A stretch of DNA of 64,000 nucleotides from Streptomyces sp. DG1A-41 (GCF_037055355.1 NZ_CP146350.1:8269001-8333000); one strand, 5' to 3'; shown: positions 11,060 through 20,958, counted from the stretch's first letter. Numbers and translations are program-made. The notes: generated by a model not told the origin, from the letters alone.

Positions 11060-11829
11060 CCGGAAGGCACGACATCACCGGAACGCACGGCATGACCGGA
11101 ACGCACGGCATGACCGGAACGCACGACAAGGCCGGCACGCGCGACAAGGCGGGCACGATCGACGTCCTCGTGGTCGACGACGACTTCATGGTGGCCCGGG
11201 TCCACCGCGCGTTCGTCGAACGCGTCGAGCCGTTCCGTGTCGTCGGCGTGGCCCACACCGGCGGACAGGCGATCGAGGCCGTGGACGAACTGCGCCCCGA
11301 CCTCGTCCTGCTCGACCTGTATCTCCCCGACCTCTTCGGCCTCGACGTCATCCCGCGGCTGCGTACGGCCGGCCACGACTGCGACGTCATGGTCATCAGC
11401 GCCGCGCAGGAGGCCGACACCGTCCGCGGCGCCGTCCGGCAGGGCGTCGTCGACTACCTCCTGAAACCTTTCGACTTCGAGGATCTGCGCCCCCGCCTGG
11501 AGCGCTACGCCGCCCAGCGGGGCCGGCTGCTCACGGCGGTGGTACGAGGCCAGGCCGACATCGACCGGGTGCTGGCCGGAGCGGGCGTTGCCGCACCGGC
11601 CCCCGCGCTGCCCAAGGGCATGAGCGTGGAGACCGCCGAACTCGTCGAGCGGGCCCTGCGCGAGGCGGACGGCACCCTGTCGGCCTCCGAGTGCGCCGCG
11701 TTGACCGGCGTGTCCCGCGTGAGCGCCCGCCGCTACCTGGAGTACTTCCACGGCACCGGCAGCGCGGAGGTGTCCCTGCGCTACGGCGTCGCCGGCCGGC
11801 CCGAACGGCGCTACGCCTGGCGGGCGTGA
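11056..11829 (+). CDS. Response regulator, CitB/DcuR type
   Basis: The 257-residue partner of the preceding kinase. After an unusual repeated N-terminus, the receiver domain starts at IDVLVVDDDFMVARVH, with phosphoacceptor D87 in LVLLDLYLPD and conserved K137 in LLKPFDFEDL. The C-terminus carries a helix-turn-helix (LSASECAALTGVSRVSARRYLEYF) as in CitB/DpiA regulators. The ATG at 11056 overlaps the kinase stop codon, but further in-frame ATGs at 11092 and 11110 within the repeat are possible starts. It probably controls the divergent tctC-like gene and a carboxylate uptake system elsewhere. Confidence 0.9.
   Translation: MTGRHDITGTHGMTGTHGMTGTHDKAGTRDKAGTIDVLVVDDDFMVARVHRAFVERVEPFRVVGVAHTGGQAIEAVDELRPDLVLLDLYLPDLFGLDVIPRLRTAGHDCDVMVISAAQEADTVRGAVRQGVVDYLLKPFDFEDLRPRLERYAAQRGRLLTAVVRGQADIDRVLAGAGVAAPAPALPKGMSVETAELVERALREADGTLSASECAALTGVSRVSARRYLEYFHGTGSAEVSLRYGVAGRPERRYAWRA
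11074..11127 (+). repeat. Three 18-bp tandem units in the response-regulator N-terminus
   Basis: Three nearly identical 18-base units (consensus atgaccggaacgcacggc) encode successive (I/M)TGTH(G/D) hexapeptides before the receiver domain. A degenerate copy precedes them and two more (DKAGT-R, DKAGT-I) follow. Units two and three each begin with an ATG. Confidence 0.85.
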
Positions 11830-11837
11830 CCCGCTGT

Positions 11838-12149
11838 CTAGGGCGGGCCGTTGCCCTGCTGAGGGTCGGGCGCCGGCAAGGGGGAAGGCGCGGGGGCCGG
11901 GCTGGAGACCGTCGCGACGGAGCCGCCTCGGTCATTCGGTGTCGAGGCGCCCGGCTTCTCCGCCGTTTCCTCCGCGATCTCCACCGTGTACAGGCCCGGG
12001 CTCTGGTCGCGCCACCGTTCCGATTCAGGGCCGGCGGCCGTGGCGGCGGTCAGAGGGAGCACCACGGCCCCGGTGAGAGCCAGGACCCAGCCGAGGACGG
12101 GGCTCAGGAATGCGCCGGCGGTCCGGTGGTAGGTGTCGTGGTAGGCCAA
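11838..12149 (-). CDS. Small membrane-anchored hypothetical protein
   Basis: A 103-residue product beginning LAYHDTYHRTAGAFLSPVLG, with one hydrophobic segment (VLGWVLALTGAVVLPLTAAT), then a charged stretch and a Pro/Ala/Ser-rich tail. No family is recognised. The likely start is a TTG at 12149 with only a weak upstream GGGAC. It converges on the response regulator gene with eight bases between stop codons. It may be a tail-exposed single-pass membrane protein; the call rests on the plausible composition and the lack of any better frame. Confidence 0.5.
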   Translation of the reverse strand: MAYHDTYHRTAGAFLSPVLGWVLALTGAVVLPLTAATAAGPESERWRDQSPGLYTVEIAEETAEKPGASTPNDRGGSVATVSSPAPAPSPLPAPDPQQGNGPP

Positions 12150-12284
12150 CTGTCGTCCCGGTGGTTCGACTTGACGTCATGTACTGCCCCCATGGGGCTC
12201 AAGTGTCGCAGCCGCCGCCGGGAAAGGGAATGTTGAAACTTAAAGCCTCACGCGCTGCACAGAAGTTTCACAGTCGGCCCTTGG

Positions 12285-13232
12285 TCAGGGCTGGTTGGTC
12301 AGGTAGCCGCCCATGGCGGTGAAGTACTCCGTCGCGGGCAGCTCCCGGCCGTCCTCGGTCCGTACGCGCGTGATGGCCAGGCCGTGGTTGCGGCCGGTGC
12401 GGGCGTCGGCTCCGGCGACGATCACCACACCCTCGCCCTCGCGGTAGAAGATGCGCCCGGGTGTACCGCCGTACCGCCCCTCGGACACGACGGCGGCCAG
12501 GACCTCGAGTCGCCTGCCCTTGTGGAAGGTGAACGCGCTGGGGTACGGCTCGGACTGGGCGCGGACCAGGCGCTCCAGGTCTTCGGCCGGCCAGGTCCAG
12601 TCGATGCGGCTGTCCTCGATGGACCGCTTGTGGAAGAAGCTGGCCTGGGAGCGGTCCTGCTGGGTGAACTCCGTCTGCCCGGAGGCGATGAGGTCGAGCG
12701 CGCCGATGGTGACGGGGGCGATGAGGTCGACGGTTTTGTGGAACAGGTCGGTCGCCGTGTCCGTCGGCCCGACCGCCACCGCCTCCTGCCGCACGATGTC
12801 ACCGGCGTCGAGTTCGTCGTTCATCATGTGCGCGGTGACGCCCACTTCGGGTTCTCCGTTGATCAGCGCCCAGATCAGCGGGGAGAAACCGGCGTACTTC
12901 GGCAGCAGTGAGTCGTGCACGTTCAGCGTGCCGTGGCGCGGCAGGTCGAAGATGCGCGGGGGGATCCACGTACGCCAGTTGTTGGCCACGATGATGTCCG
13001 GGTCGGCCTCCTTGAGGCGCTCGAACAGCTCGTCGTCGTCAGGGCGGTTGCGGATCACGACCGGCACGCCGTTCTTCTCGGCGAGGTCGGCGACCGAGTC
13101 GCTCCAGATCTTCTCGTACGCGTGCTCGCTCTTGGGGTGCGTCACGACCAGGACCACGTCGTGCTCGGAGTCCAGGAGGGCTTGGAGGGTGCGGTGCCCC
13201 CAGGTCTGGTAACCGAACATGACGACCCGCAT
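12285..13232 (-). CDS. cchA: Hydroxyornithine N5-formyltransferase (coelichelin CchA)
   Basis: A 315-residue protein of the methionyl-tRNA formyltransferase superfamily. It starts RVVMFGYQTWGHRTLQALL and carries the formyl-folate domain with ADPDIIVANNWRTWIPP, the catalytic region LNVHDSLLPKYAGFSPLIWA and VTAHMMNDELDAGDIV, containing the Asn-His-Asp set of this family. In the coelichelin pathway it formylates N5-hydroxyornithine to give hfOrn, two of which enter each siderophore. The ATG at 13232 follows a GGAGGAA ribosome site. It is divergent from cchB, and two iron boxes lie between them. Confidence 0.93.
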   Translation of the reverse strand: MRVVMFGYQTWGHRTLQALLDSEHDVVLVVTHPKSEHAYEKIWSDSVADLAEKNGVPVVIRNRPDDDELFERLKEADPDIIVANNWRTWIPPRIFDLPRHGTLNVHDSLLPKYAGFSPLIWALINGEPEVGVTAHMMNDELDAGDIVRQEAVAVGPTDTATDLFHKTVDLIAPVTIGALDLIASGQTEFTQQDRSQASFFHKRSIEDSRIDWTWPAEDLERLVRAQSEPYPSAFTFHKGRRLEVLAAVVSEGRYGGTPGRIFYREGEGVVIVAGADARTGRNHGLAITRVRTEDGRELPATEYFTAMGGYLTNQP

Positions 13233-13269
13233 GGGGTTCCTCCTCGAAGCAGGGAATGGCCGTGGCCAG

Positions 13270-13288
13270 TAAAGCAAGCCTTACCTAA
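13270..13288 (-). promoter_or_regulatory. Iron box (DmdR/IdeR-like) before cchA
   Basis: The 19 bases taaagcaagccttacctaa resemble the reverse consensus of the actinobacterial iron box (TTAGGTGAGCCTAACCTAA), best in the right half. The site lies about 38 bases upstream of the cchA start, where a repressor charged with Fe(II) would block transcription. Confidence 0.65.
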
Positions 13289-13373
13289 GTGGTCAACGGG
13301 GCCTGTTTGCACATGTGTTGACGACTTGCCGGCTCTCGTGCGTCCCTTTTGTCTATGGACAGCTTCACAGGAT

Positions 13374-13392
13374 GAGCTTAGCCTTACCTAAG
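13374..13392 (+). promoter_or_regulatory. Iron box before cchB
   Basis: The 19 bases tgagcttagccttacctaa match the iron-box consensus well, especially TTAGCCT-ACCTAA. It lies about 100 bases upstream of the cchB ATG and is likely the operator of the cchBCD unit. Confidence 0.75.
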
Positions 13393-13495
13393 TTTTGGGC
13401 GGTGCCTCCTCGGCGTGCCCGACGTCCGTACTTCCCGATGCTCGACCGACGGCTGTCCGCCCAGAAGGGCCGCCGCACCGCACGATGGGAGTGAC

Positions 13496-14848
13496 ATGGC
13501 ACAGGCTCGTCCTGGCGACGCCCCTTTGATCCACGACCTCATAGGCATCGGCTTCGGGCCGTCCAACGTGGCCATGGCGATCGCGCTCAGCGAGCACAAC
13601 GCACGCGTCGGCGGGGAGGAAGCGGTCCGCGCTCACTTCTTCGAGCAGCAGCCGCGCTTCGGCTGGCACCGAGGCATGCTCATCGACGACGCGACCATGC
13701 AGGTGTCCTTCCTCAAGGACCTGGTGACGCTCCGGAACCCCGCCAGCGAGTACAGCTTCCTGTGCTACCTCAAGAGCAAGGGACGGCTGATCGACTTCAT
13801 CAACCACAAAAACCTCTTCCCGCTGCGGGTGGAGTTCCACGACTACTTCGAGTGGGCCGCGGGCCAGGTCGACGGCATGGTCTCCTACGGCCACGAGGTC
13901 GTCGGCGTCATGCCCGTCCTGCGTGACGGCGCCGTCAAGTACCTGGACGTGACGGTCCGTTCGGGGGAGGGCCTCGAGGTCCACCGGGCCCGTAACCTCG
14001 TCCTCGGCACCGGTCTGCGCCCCCTCATGCCAAAGGGCGTGGAGCGCGGCGACCGCGTCTGGCACAACTCCGAACTGCTGGCGAGGATCGACGCGTTGGA
14101 GGGCACCTCGCCCTCCCGGTTCGTCGTCGTGGGTGCCGGTCAGAGCGCCGCCGAGAACGTCGCCTACCTGCACCGCCGCTTCCCCGAGGCCGAGGTCTGC
14201 GCGGTCTTCTCCCGCTACGGCTACAGCCCCGCCGACGACAGCGCCTTCGCCAACCGGATCTTCGACCCCGAGGCCGTCGACGAGTTCTTCGCCGCGCCCA
14301 AGGACGTCAAACGCCGACTGATGGACTACCACGGCAACACCAACTACTCCGTGGTGGACATCGACCTGATCGACGACCTGTACCGGCAGATGTACCGGGA
14401 GAAGGTCCTCGGTGCCGAGCGCCTGCGTTTCCTCAACGTTTCCCGGCTCACCGGTGTCACCGAGACGCCGGACAAGGTCAGTGCCACCGTCACGTCCCTC
14501 GTCACCGGCGAGGAGACCCTCCTGGACGCCGACGTCGTGGTGTTCGCCACCGGCTACAGCCCTGCCGACCCCGTCGGTCTGCTCGGCGAGGTGGCCGACC
14601 GCTGTCTCCGTGACGACGAGGGCCGTGTCCGCGTCGAGCGCGACTACCGCATCGCGTCGGAGCCCGGCCTGCACTGCGGCATCTACCTTCAGGGCGGCAC
14701 CGAGCACACGCACGGCATCACCTCGTCGCTGCTGTCCAACACCGCCATCAGGGTCGGCGAGATCCTGGACTCGCTCCTCGACAGGGGCCGCAAGTCCGCT
14801 TCCGACGAGGCCCGGACGGTCGCCGACGGAACCGGCGCCGCGCGCTAG
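13496..14848 (+). CDS. cchB: L-ornithine N5-monooxygenase (CchB)
   Basis: The 450-residue flavin-dependent N-hydroxylating monooxygenase oxidises the side-chain amine of ornithine with NADPH and O2, the first committed step of coelichelin synthesis. Visible motifs are the FAD site GIGFGPSNVAMAIAL, the family-specific SFLKDLVTLRNPASEYSFL, the NADPH site VVGAGQSAAENVAYL, NYSVVDIDLID and the C-terminal ATGY block (VVFATGYSPAD). The ATG at 13496 is preceded by GGGAG. The next gene, cchC, begins about 80 bases downstream on the same strand. Confidence 0.95.
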   Translation: MAQARPGDAPLIHDLIGIGFGPSNVAMAIALSEHNARVGGEEAVRAHFFEQQPRFGWHRGMLIDDATMQVSFLKDLVTLRNPASEYSFLCYLKSKGRLIDFINHKNLFPLRVEFHDYFEWAAGQVDGMVSYGHEVVGVMPVLRDGAVKYLDVTVRSGEGLEVHRARNLVLGTGLRPLMPKGVERGDRVWHNSELLARIDALEGTSPSRFVVVGAGQSAAENVAYLHRRFPEAEVCAVFSRYGYSPADDSAFANRIFDPEAVDEFFAAPKDVKRRLMDYHGNTNYSVVDIDLIDDLYRQMYREKVLGAERLRFLNVSRLTGVTETPDKVSATVTSLVTGEETLLDADVVVFATGYSPADPVGLLGEVADRCLRDDEGRVRVERDYRIASEPGLHCGIYLQGGTEHTHGITSSLLSNTAIRVGEILDSLLDRGRKSASDEARTVADGTGAAR

Positions 14849-14930
14849 TCCACCCACCGGTTCCGCCGTCACATCGCCGCGCCTCACCGGGTGGGCCCAC
14901 CCGGCAGACACGGCAGCACCGATCAAAGGG

Positions 14931-16004
14931 ATGACGTACGTCGACATGGGCACGATCGCAGTGCAGCGCCCCGCGTCCCGGACCACAACTGGGGCCCGGC
15001 GGCGGAGAGTTGTGGGCCTGGGCGCGCTGGCCCTGGTCCTCGTGGCCGCGGGGGCGGTGTCGTTGGCCGTCGGTGCGCGCGCCTTGAGCCCCGGCGAGGT
15101 GTGGCACGGGCTGTTCGCGGCACCGGAGTCCGACCAGCGGCTCACCGAGACCAGGCTCATCGTGGAGACCGTGCGGGTACCCCGGACGGTGCTCGCGATC
15201 GTGGCGGGCGTCGCCCTGGGGGTCGGCGGGGCGCTGATCCAGGGGTACACGCGCAACCCGATCGCCGACACCGGCCTGCTGGGCGTGAACTCCGGCGCCT
15301 CGTTCGCCGTGGTGACGGTGATCGCCGTGTTCGGGCTCTCCGACCCGTTCCAGTACATCTGGTTCGCGTTCCTGGGGGCGGCGGTCGCCGGTGTCGTGGT
15401 GTTCGGTCTTGCGAGCATCGGCCGCGGTGCCGGCAACCCGTTGACGCTCGCCCTGGCCGGGCAGGGAGTCACGGTGTTCCTCGCGGCGATGACCACGGCG
15501 GTCGCGCTGTCGGACCAGAAGTCGCTGAACGCGCTGCGGTTCTGGAACGCGGGGTCCGTGGCCGGAGTGGGGTTCGGCGTCATCTGGCCGGTGACCGGGT
15601 TCATCGCGGCCGGACTGGTGCTGGCACTGATCACGCTGCCGGCCCTCAATCTGCTCAATCTGGGCGACGACGTGGCGCGCGGGCTCGGGGTGAACATCGC
15701 GCTGAGCCGGACCATCGGCATCACCGCCATCACCCTGCTGGCGGGCGCCGCGACGGCCGCGTGCGGGCCCATCGCGTTCCTCGGGCTCATGGTGGCCCAC
15801 GTGGCCCGGTATCTGACCGGGCCCGACTACCGCTGGCTGGTGCCGTACGCGGGTCTGCTCGGTGCCATCGTCCTTCTGGTCTGCGACATCGCGGGCCGCC
15901 TGGTGGTGCGGCCGAGCGAGCTGGACGCGGGCGTCGTCGTCGCTCTGCTGGGCGCCCCGTTCTTCGCGGCTCTGGTGTGGCGCGGAAAGTTCAAGAACGC
16001 ATGA
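14931..16004 (+). CDS. cchC: Ferric-siderophore ABC importer permease (CchC)
   Basis: A 357-residue FecCD/BtuC-family permease with about nine to ten membrane helices. Family landmarks are RVPRTVLAIVAGVALGVGGA, RNPIADTGLLGVNSGASFAV, the cytoplasmic coupling loop GDDVARGLGVNIALSR and GPIAFLGLMVAHVAR. It pairs with CchD to import ferric-coelichelin. The ATG at 14931 abuts an AAAGGG; an alternative ATG is at 14946. Its stop overlaps the cchD start by four bases. Confidence 0.92.
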   Translation: MTYVDMGTIAVQRPASRTTTGARRRRVVGLGALALVLVAAGAVSLAVGARALSPGEVWHGLFAAPESDQRLTETRLIVETVRVPRTVLAIVAGVALGVGGALIQGYTRNPIADTGLLGVNSGASFAVVTVIAVFGLSDPFQYIWFAFLGAAVAGVVVFGLASIGRGAGNPLTLALAGQGVTVFLAAMTTAVALSDQKSLNALRFWNAGSVAGVGFGVIWPVTGFIAAGLVLALITLPALNLLNLGDDVARGLGVNIALSRTIGITAITLLAGAATAACGPIAFLGLMVAHVARYLTGPDYRWLVPYAGLLGAIVLLVCDIAGRLVVRPSELDAGVVVALLGAPFFAALVWRGKFKNA

Positions 16005-17074
16005 ACAGGACAGACGTGAAGCCGGACGTGAAGCCGTCGGTGACGCCGGGCGTGCGGCTCGGCCAGGTGTCGTTCGTGTGGCGGCCGTGGATCGTGTGCG
16101 TCTCGCTGCTGCTCGCGGCGGCGACGTTCCTGGTGTTCTGCCTGTCCATCGGCGTCGGGGACTTCCCCATCGGGCTGCCCCGGGTGATCGCCACGATCGT
16201 CGGCCGGGGCGAGCAGGTCGACGAGTTCGTGATCATGGATCTGCGGATGCCGCGGGCCCTGGCCGGGGTCGTCGTGGGCGTCGCGCTGGGGGTGTCCGGT
16301 GCGCTCACGCAGTCCATCGCCCGCAATCCGCTGGCCAGTCCGGACGTCCTGGGCATCACCAACGGCGCCGGCGCGGTCGCGGTGTTCCTGGTGACGGTGT
16401 CGGGCGGGACGGCCGCGGCGGTCGTCGACTCCGTCGGCCTGTCGGCGGCGGCGCTCCTGGGCGGCCTCGGCACGGGCCTGCTGGTGTACTTCCTCGCCTG
16501 GCGGCGCGGGATCGACGGCCTCCGGCTCATCCTCATCGGCATCTCGGTGAGTGCCGTGATGGAGGCCCTCACGACCTGGCTGCTGGTCTCGGCCGACATC
16601 AGGGACGTCGCCAAGGCCCAGGCCTGGCTGGTCGGCTCGCTGGACGACCGGTCGTGGGACGAGGTCCAGGTGGCCGTCTGGGGCACGCTCGTCCTCCTGG
16701 TCGTCGTGGCGGGCGCCGCGTTCCAGTTCAAGCCGATGCACCTCGGTGACGACGTCGCCGCGGGCCTGGGGGTCCGTTACTCGGCCGTGCGGGCGGTCCT
16801 CCTCCTGTGCGCCGTGCTGCTGGCCGGCGTGGCGGTGAGCGCGGCCGGTCCGGTCCCCTTCGTGGCGCTGGTGGCCCCGCAGGTGGCGATGCGTCTGGCG
16901 AGATGCCCGACGCCGCCCCTGGTGGCCTCCGCGCTGTTCGGTGCGCTGCTGCTGACCGGCTCGGACCTGGTCGCCCGCACGGCACTGCCCGTCAGTCTCC
17001 CGGTCGGCGTGGTCACCGCGGCGATCGGCGGCCCCTTCCTCGTCTATCTGCTGGTACGGGCGAACCGCAGATAG
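16001..17074 (+). CDS. cchD: Ferric-siderophore ABC importer permease (CchD)
   Basis: Second FecCD-family permease (357 residues), with DLRMPRALAGVVVGVALGV, QSIARNPLASPDVLGITNGA, the coupling loop LGDDVAAGLGVRYSAVR and AGPVPFVALVAPQVAMRL. It forms the transmembrane heterodimer with CchC; the ATPase is CchE and the receptor CchF. Translation is coupled to cchC through the ATGA overlap. An iron box follows directly, before cchE. Confidence 0.92.
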   Translation: MNRTDVKPDVKPSVTPGVRLGQVSFVWRPWIVCVSLLLAAATFLVFCLSIGVGDFPIGLPRVIATIVGRGEQVDEFVIMDLRMPRALAGVVVGVALGVSGALTQSIARNPLASPDVLGITNGAGAVAVFLVTVSGGTAAAVVDSVGLSAAALLGGLGTGLLVYFLAWRRGIDGLRLILIGISVSAVMEALTTWLLVSADIRDVAKAQAWLVGSLDDRSWDEVQVAVWGTLVLLVVVAGAAFQFKPMHLGDDVAAGLGVRYSAVRAVLLLCAVLLAGVAVSAAGPVPFVALVAPQVAMRLARCPTPPLVASALFGALLLTGSDLVARTALPVSLPVGVVTAAIGGPFLVYLLVRANRR

Positions 17075-17080
17075 CTGATA

Positions 17081-17099
17081 CTAAGTCAGGCGAGCCTAA
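17081..17099 (+). promoter_or_regulatory. Iron box before cchE
   Basis: The 19 bases ctaagtcaggcgagcctaa fit the iron-box pattern (TTAGGTTAGGCTCACCTAA) at most positions. It sits 14 bases upstream of the cchE start and would allow cchE to be controlled separately from cchBCD. Confidence 0.7.
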
Positions 17100-17112
17100 G
17101 TAAGGGGGCCTT

Positions 17113-17952
<840 letters not shown>

Positions 17953-17973
17953 TTCGTCAGAAAGTTACGTAAG

Positions 17974-17992
17974 TAAGGCTAGGCTTGCCTTA
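17974..17992 (+). promoter_or_regulatory. Iron box before cchF
   Basis: The 19 bases taaggctaggcttgcctta form a near-palindrome matching the iron-box consensus. It lies about 73 bases upstream of the cchF ATG and overlaps additional half-sites (gtaagtaagg, gccttact). Confidence 0.75.
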
Positions 17993-18065
17993 CTGCCTTG
18001 CGATACGGTTTGCCTGCCCTTACCGGGGGCGGACCGGACAGTGCGGAAAGCAAGGGGATTGACGG

Positions 18066-19124
18066 ATGCTCCTCCACAGAACGACGCGCAGGACGCCATG
18101 GCGTCGGGTCGCGGCGCTGCTCTCCGCCGCGACGCTCGGCGTCGGCCTCCTCGCGGGGTGCGGCTCCGAGTCGGACTCGGCGGACAAGGGCAGCGACTCC
18201 ACCTCGACCGCCGCGGCCGGCGCCTTCCCGGTCACCGTGGAGCACGCGTTCGGCACCACGAAGGTCACCGAGGCCCCGAAGCGGGTCGTCACCGTCGGCT
18301 ACACCGACGACCAGACCGTCCTGGCGTTCGGCATCAAGCCGGTCGGCATGACCGACCAGTACCCGAACCCGGCCGGCCAGAGCCCCGACATCAACACCCA
18401 GTGGCCCTGGGTGAAGGACAAGTGGGGCGACACCAAGCCCGAGGTCATCATGAAGAACGGTGACTCCGGCCCCAACTACGAGAAGATCGCCGCCCTGCGC
18501 CCGGACTTGATCATCGCGGTCTACTCCGAGATCGACCAGGCCGGCTACGACAAGCTCTCCAAGATCGCGCCGACGGTGGCCCGCACCAAGGCCGAGAAGG
18601 AGCCGTTCAGCGCCCCCTGGCAGGACAACGCCGTGCACATCGCCAAGGCGCTCGGCAAGGCCGAGGAGGGCGAGAAGATGGTGCAGGACATCCAGGGCAG
18701 GCTCGACACCGCCAAGAAGGCGCACCCCGAACTCGCGAACCAGACCGCCGTCGTCCTGTCCTGGTACGAGAACTCGGTGGCGCCGTTCACCTCCACCGAC
18801 GTGCGCGGCCGGCTCGTGACGGGCATCGGCTTCACGTACCAGACCGAGATCGACAAGGTCGCGGACGGCAGCTTCTACACCAAGCTCTCGCCCGAGCGCA
18901 TCGACCTGGTCGACGTCGACCGCATCTTCGTGATCAACGACAAGGCCGACACGGCAGCCCTGAAGAAGTTCAAGCTGTTCGCCAACCTGGAGGCCGTGAA
19001 GAAGGGCAACGTGTCCTACCTGCTGGACAGCGAGGGCCCGGCGGTCGGCGCCGCCATCTCCCAGGGCACCCTGCTGTCCATGCCGTACGCCGTGGACGAG
19101 CTCGCGAAGTCGGTGGCCGAGTAG
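18066..19124 (+). CDS. cchF: Ferric-siderophore-binding lipoprotein (CchF)
   Basis: A 352-residue class III solute-binding lipoprotein. The signal peptide ends in lipobox LLAGC, then a Ser/Asp-rich linker. The FepB/FhuD-like body has PKRVVTVGYTDDQTVLAFG, EKIAALRPDLIIAVYSEID and AVGAAISQGTLLSMPYAVDE. It captures ferric-coelichelin outside the cell and delivers it to CchCDE. The ATG at 18066 is preceded by GGGGA. It is followed by cchG after 46 bases. Confidence 0.94.
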   Translation: MLLHRTTRRTPWRRVAALLSAATLGVGLLAGCGSESDSADKGSDSTSTAAAGAFPVTVEHAFGTTKVTEAPKRVVTVGYTDDQTVLAFGIKPVGMTDQYPNPAGQSPDINTQWPWVKDKWGDTKPEVIMKNGDSGPNYEKIAALRPDLIIAVYSEIDQAGYDKLSKIAPTVARTKAEKEPFSAPWQDNAVHIAKALGKAEEGEKMVQDIQGRLDTAKKAHPELANQTAVVLSWYENSVAPFTSTDVRGRLVTGIGFTYQTEIDKVADGSFYTKLSPERIDLVDVDRIFVINDKADTAALKKFKLFANLEAVKKGNVSYLLDSEGPAVGAAISQGTLLSMPYAVDELAKSVAE

Positions 19125-19170
19125 CGATGCCGGTCACCATGCCCTGTCCCCTTCCCGCCCGGGTCGCGGT

Positions 19171-20958
19171 GTGAGCGCGACCGTCACCCGCCCCGCCCCG
19201 GCGACGCTGCACACGGCGACCGGGCGCGAGGCCACCCGATGGGTCGCGGCGCACTGCCGCGAGGCGCCGTGGCTGTCAGCGGCCACCGTGCTCACCACGG
19301 TGGCCGGCGCGGCGCTCCAGGTGCTCCCGGTCCTGCTCCTCGGCCGCGTGGTCGACGGCGTGGTCCAGGGGGAGTCGCGCTCGATCCTGGTCACCATCGG
19401 GGTGTTGATCGGGGCCGCCGCGCTGCTCGGCGCGGCGGCCACCGCGGTGTCGACCTACCTGATCGGCCGGCTGGGCGCCGACCTGCTCGCACGGCTGCGG
19501 GAAGGGGCCGTCCGGGCGGTGCTGGGCATGCCGAGCGCCCGCGTCGAACAGGTCGGCCGGGGAGACGTGCTCTCCCGGGTCGGCGACGACGTGGCCGTCA
19601 TCTCCAAGGGCATCCGTACGGCCATCCCCACGGTGTTCTCGGCCGGAGTGCTGGTCACCATCGCCACGTTCGGCATGTTCGGGCTGGACTGGCGGCTCGG
19701 ACTGGCGGGCGCCTGCGCGCTGCCCGCGTACGCGCTGGCCCTGCGCTGGTACCTCCCCCGCTCCGCCCCGCTCTACCGGAAGCAGCGGGTGGCCCAGGCC
19801 GACCGTGCCCAGGCGTTGATCAGCGGTCTGAACGGGATCGACATCGTCCGCGCGTACCGGCTGGAGGGCGACTTCCGCGAGAAGGTCACCAGCGAGTCCT
19901 GGCGGGTGCGCGACCTCGGTATCGAGGTGTTCCGGTTCTTCGGCCGGTTCGTCGGCCGGGAGAACCGCGCCGAGTTCATCGGGCTGGTCCTGATCATCGT
20001 GGTGGGATACGCCCTGCTGGAGGCCGACGCCGCCAGCCTGGGCGAGGTGTCGGCGGCCCCGCTGCTGTTCCACCGGCTGTTCGGGCCGCTGGGCCTCATC
20101 ATGTTCACCTTCGACGAGGCGCAGAAGTCGGGTGCGAGCCTGACCCGGCTGGTCGGCGTGCTGGGTGAGGCCGGTGAGGGCCGGCTGGTGGGGGACCCGG
20201 CCGTCGCGCCGGCGGACGCCGAGCCGGTGCCGGTGACGGTGCGGGGACTGACGTTCCGTTACCCGGGCGCCGAGGCACCGGTGCTGAAGGACGTCGATCT
20301 GACGATTCCGGCCGGGGCTTCGCTCGCGCTGGTGGGAGCGACGGGTGCGGGCAAGACGACCCTGGCCGCGCTGATCGCGGGCATCGGGACGCCCGAGTCC
20401 GGGTCGGTGCGCATCGGCGCGACGGACCTGGCGGGTCTGGACGAGGCCGGGGCGCGGGCGTTGGTCAGCATTCTGACGCAGGAGACGCACGTGTTCTCCG
20501 GCCCGCTCGCCGACGACCTGCGGCTGTCCGCGCCCGGGGCGACCGACGCCGAGCTGATGGACGCGCTGCGCACGGTCGGCGCCGACGCCTGGGCCGATGC
20601 GCTGCCCGACGGGCTGAACACCAGGGTCGGCGAGGGCGGTGAGCGCCTGGACGTCACCAAGGTCGCCCAGATCGCCCTGGCGCGGCTGGTGCTGGCCCGC
20701 TCGCCCGTGGTGGTGCTCGACGAGTCCACCGCGGAGGCCGGCAGCGAGGGCGCCGCCGAGCTGGAGCGCGCGGTCCTGGCCGCGTGCGCGGGCCGGACCA
20801 CCCTTTTCGTGGCGCACCGGCTGACCCAGGCGATGGCGGCGGACCGGATCGCCGTGCTGGACGCGGGCCGCGTCGTCGAGCAGGGCACGCACGACGAGTT
20901 GGTGACTCTGGGCGGCCGGTACGCGCGACTGTGGCAGGCATGGCGCGAGGGCAGTTAG
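19171..20958 (+). CDS. cchG: ABC exporter half with active Walker motifs (CchG)
   Basis: A 595-residue fused permease-ATPase, probably one half of the coelichelin exporter. The membrane domain covers about residues 35-310. In the ATPase, Walker A GATGAGKTT (K395) and Walker B VVVLDEST (D517, catalytic E518) are intact. The expected LSGGQ signature is replaced by GGERLDVTKVAQIALARL around residue 490. This is the mirror image of CchI, which keeps LSGGQ but has lost Walker A. The two therefore look like a heterodimer with one working ATP site. The GTG start at 19171 has only a weak ribosome site. Confidence 0.9.
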   Translation: MSATVTRPAPATLHTATGREATRWVAAHCREAPWLSAATVLTTVAGAALQVLPVLLLGRVVDGVVQGESRSILVTIGVLIGAAALLGAAATAVSTYLIGRLGADLLARLREGAVRAVLGMPSARVEQVGRGDVLSRVGDDVAVISKGIRTAIPTVFSAGVLVTIATFGMFGLDWRLGLAGACALPAYALALRWYLPRSAPLYRKQRVAQADRAQALISGLNGIDIVRAYRLEGDFREKVTSESWRVRDLGIEVFRFFGRFVGRENRAEFIGLVLIIVVGYALLEADAASLGEVSAAPLLFHRLFGPLGLIMFTFDEAQKSGASLTRLVGVLGEAGEGRLVGDPAVAPADAEPVPVTVRGLTFRYPGAEAPVLKDVDLTIPAGASLALVGATGAGKTTLAALIAGIGTPESGSVRIGATDLAGLDEAGARALVSILTQETHVFSGPLADDLRLSAPGATDAELMDALRTVGADAWADALPDGLNTRVGEGGERLDVTKVAQIALARLVLARSPVVVLDESTAEAGSEGAAELERAVLAACAGRTTLFVAHRLTQAMAADRIAVLDAGRVVEQGTHDELVTLGGRYARLWQAWREGS

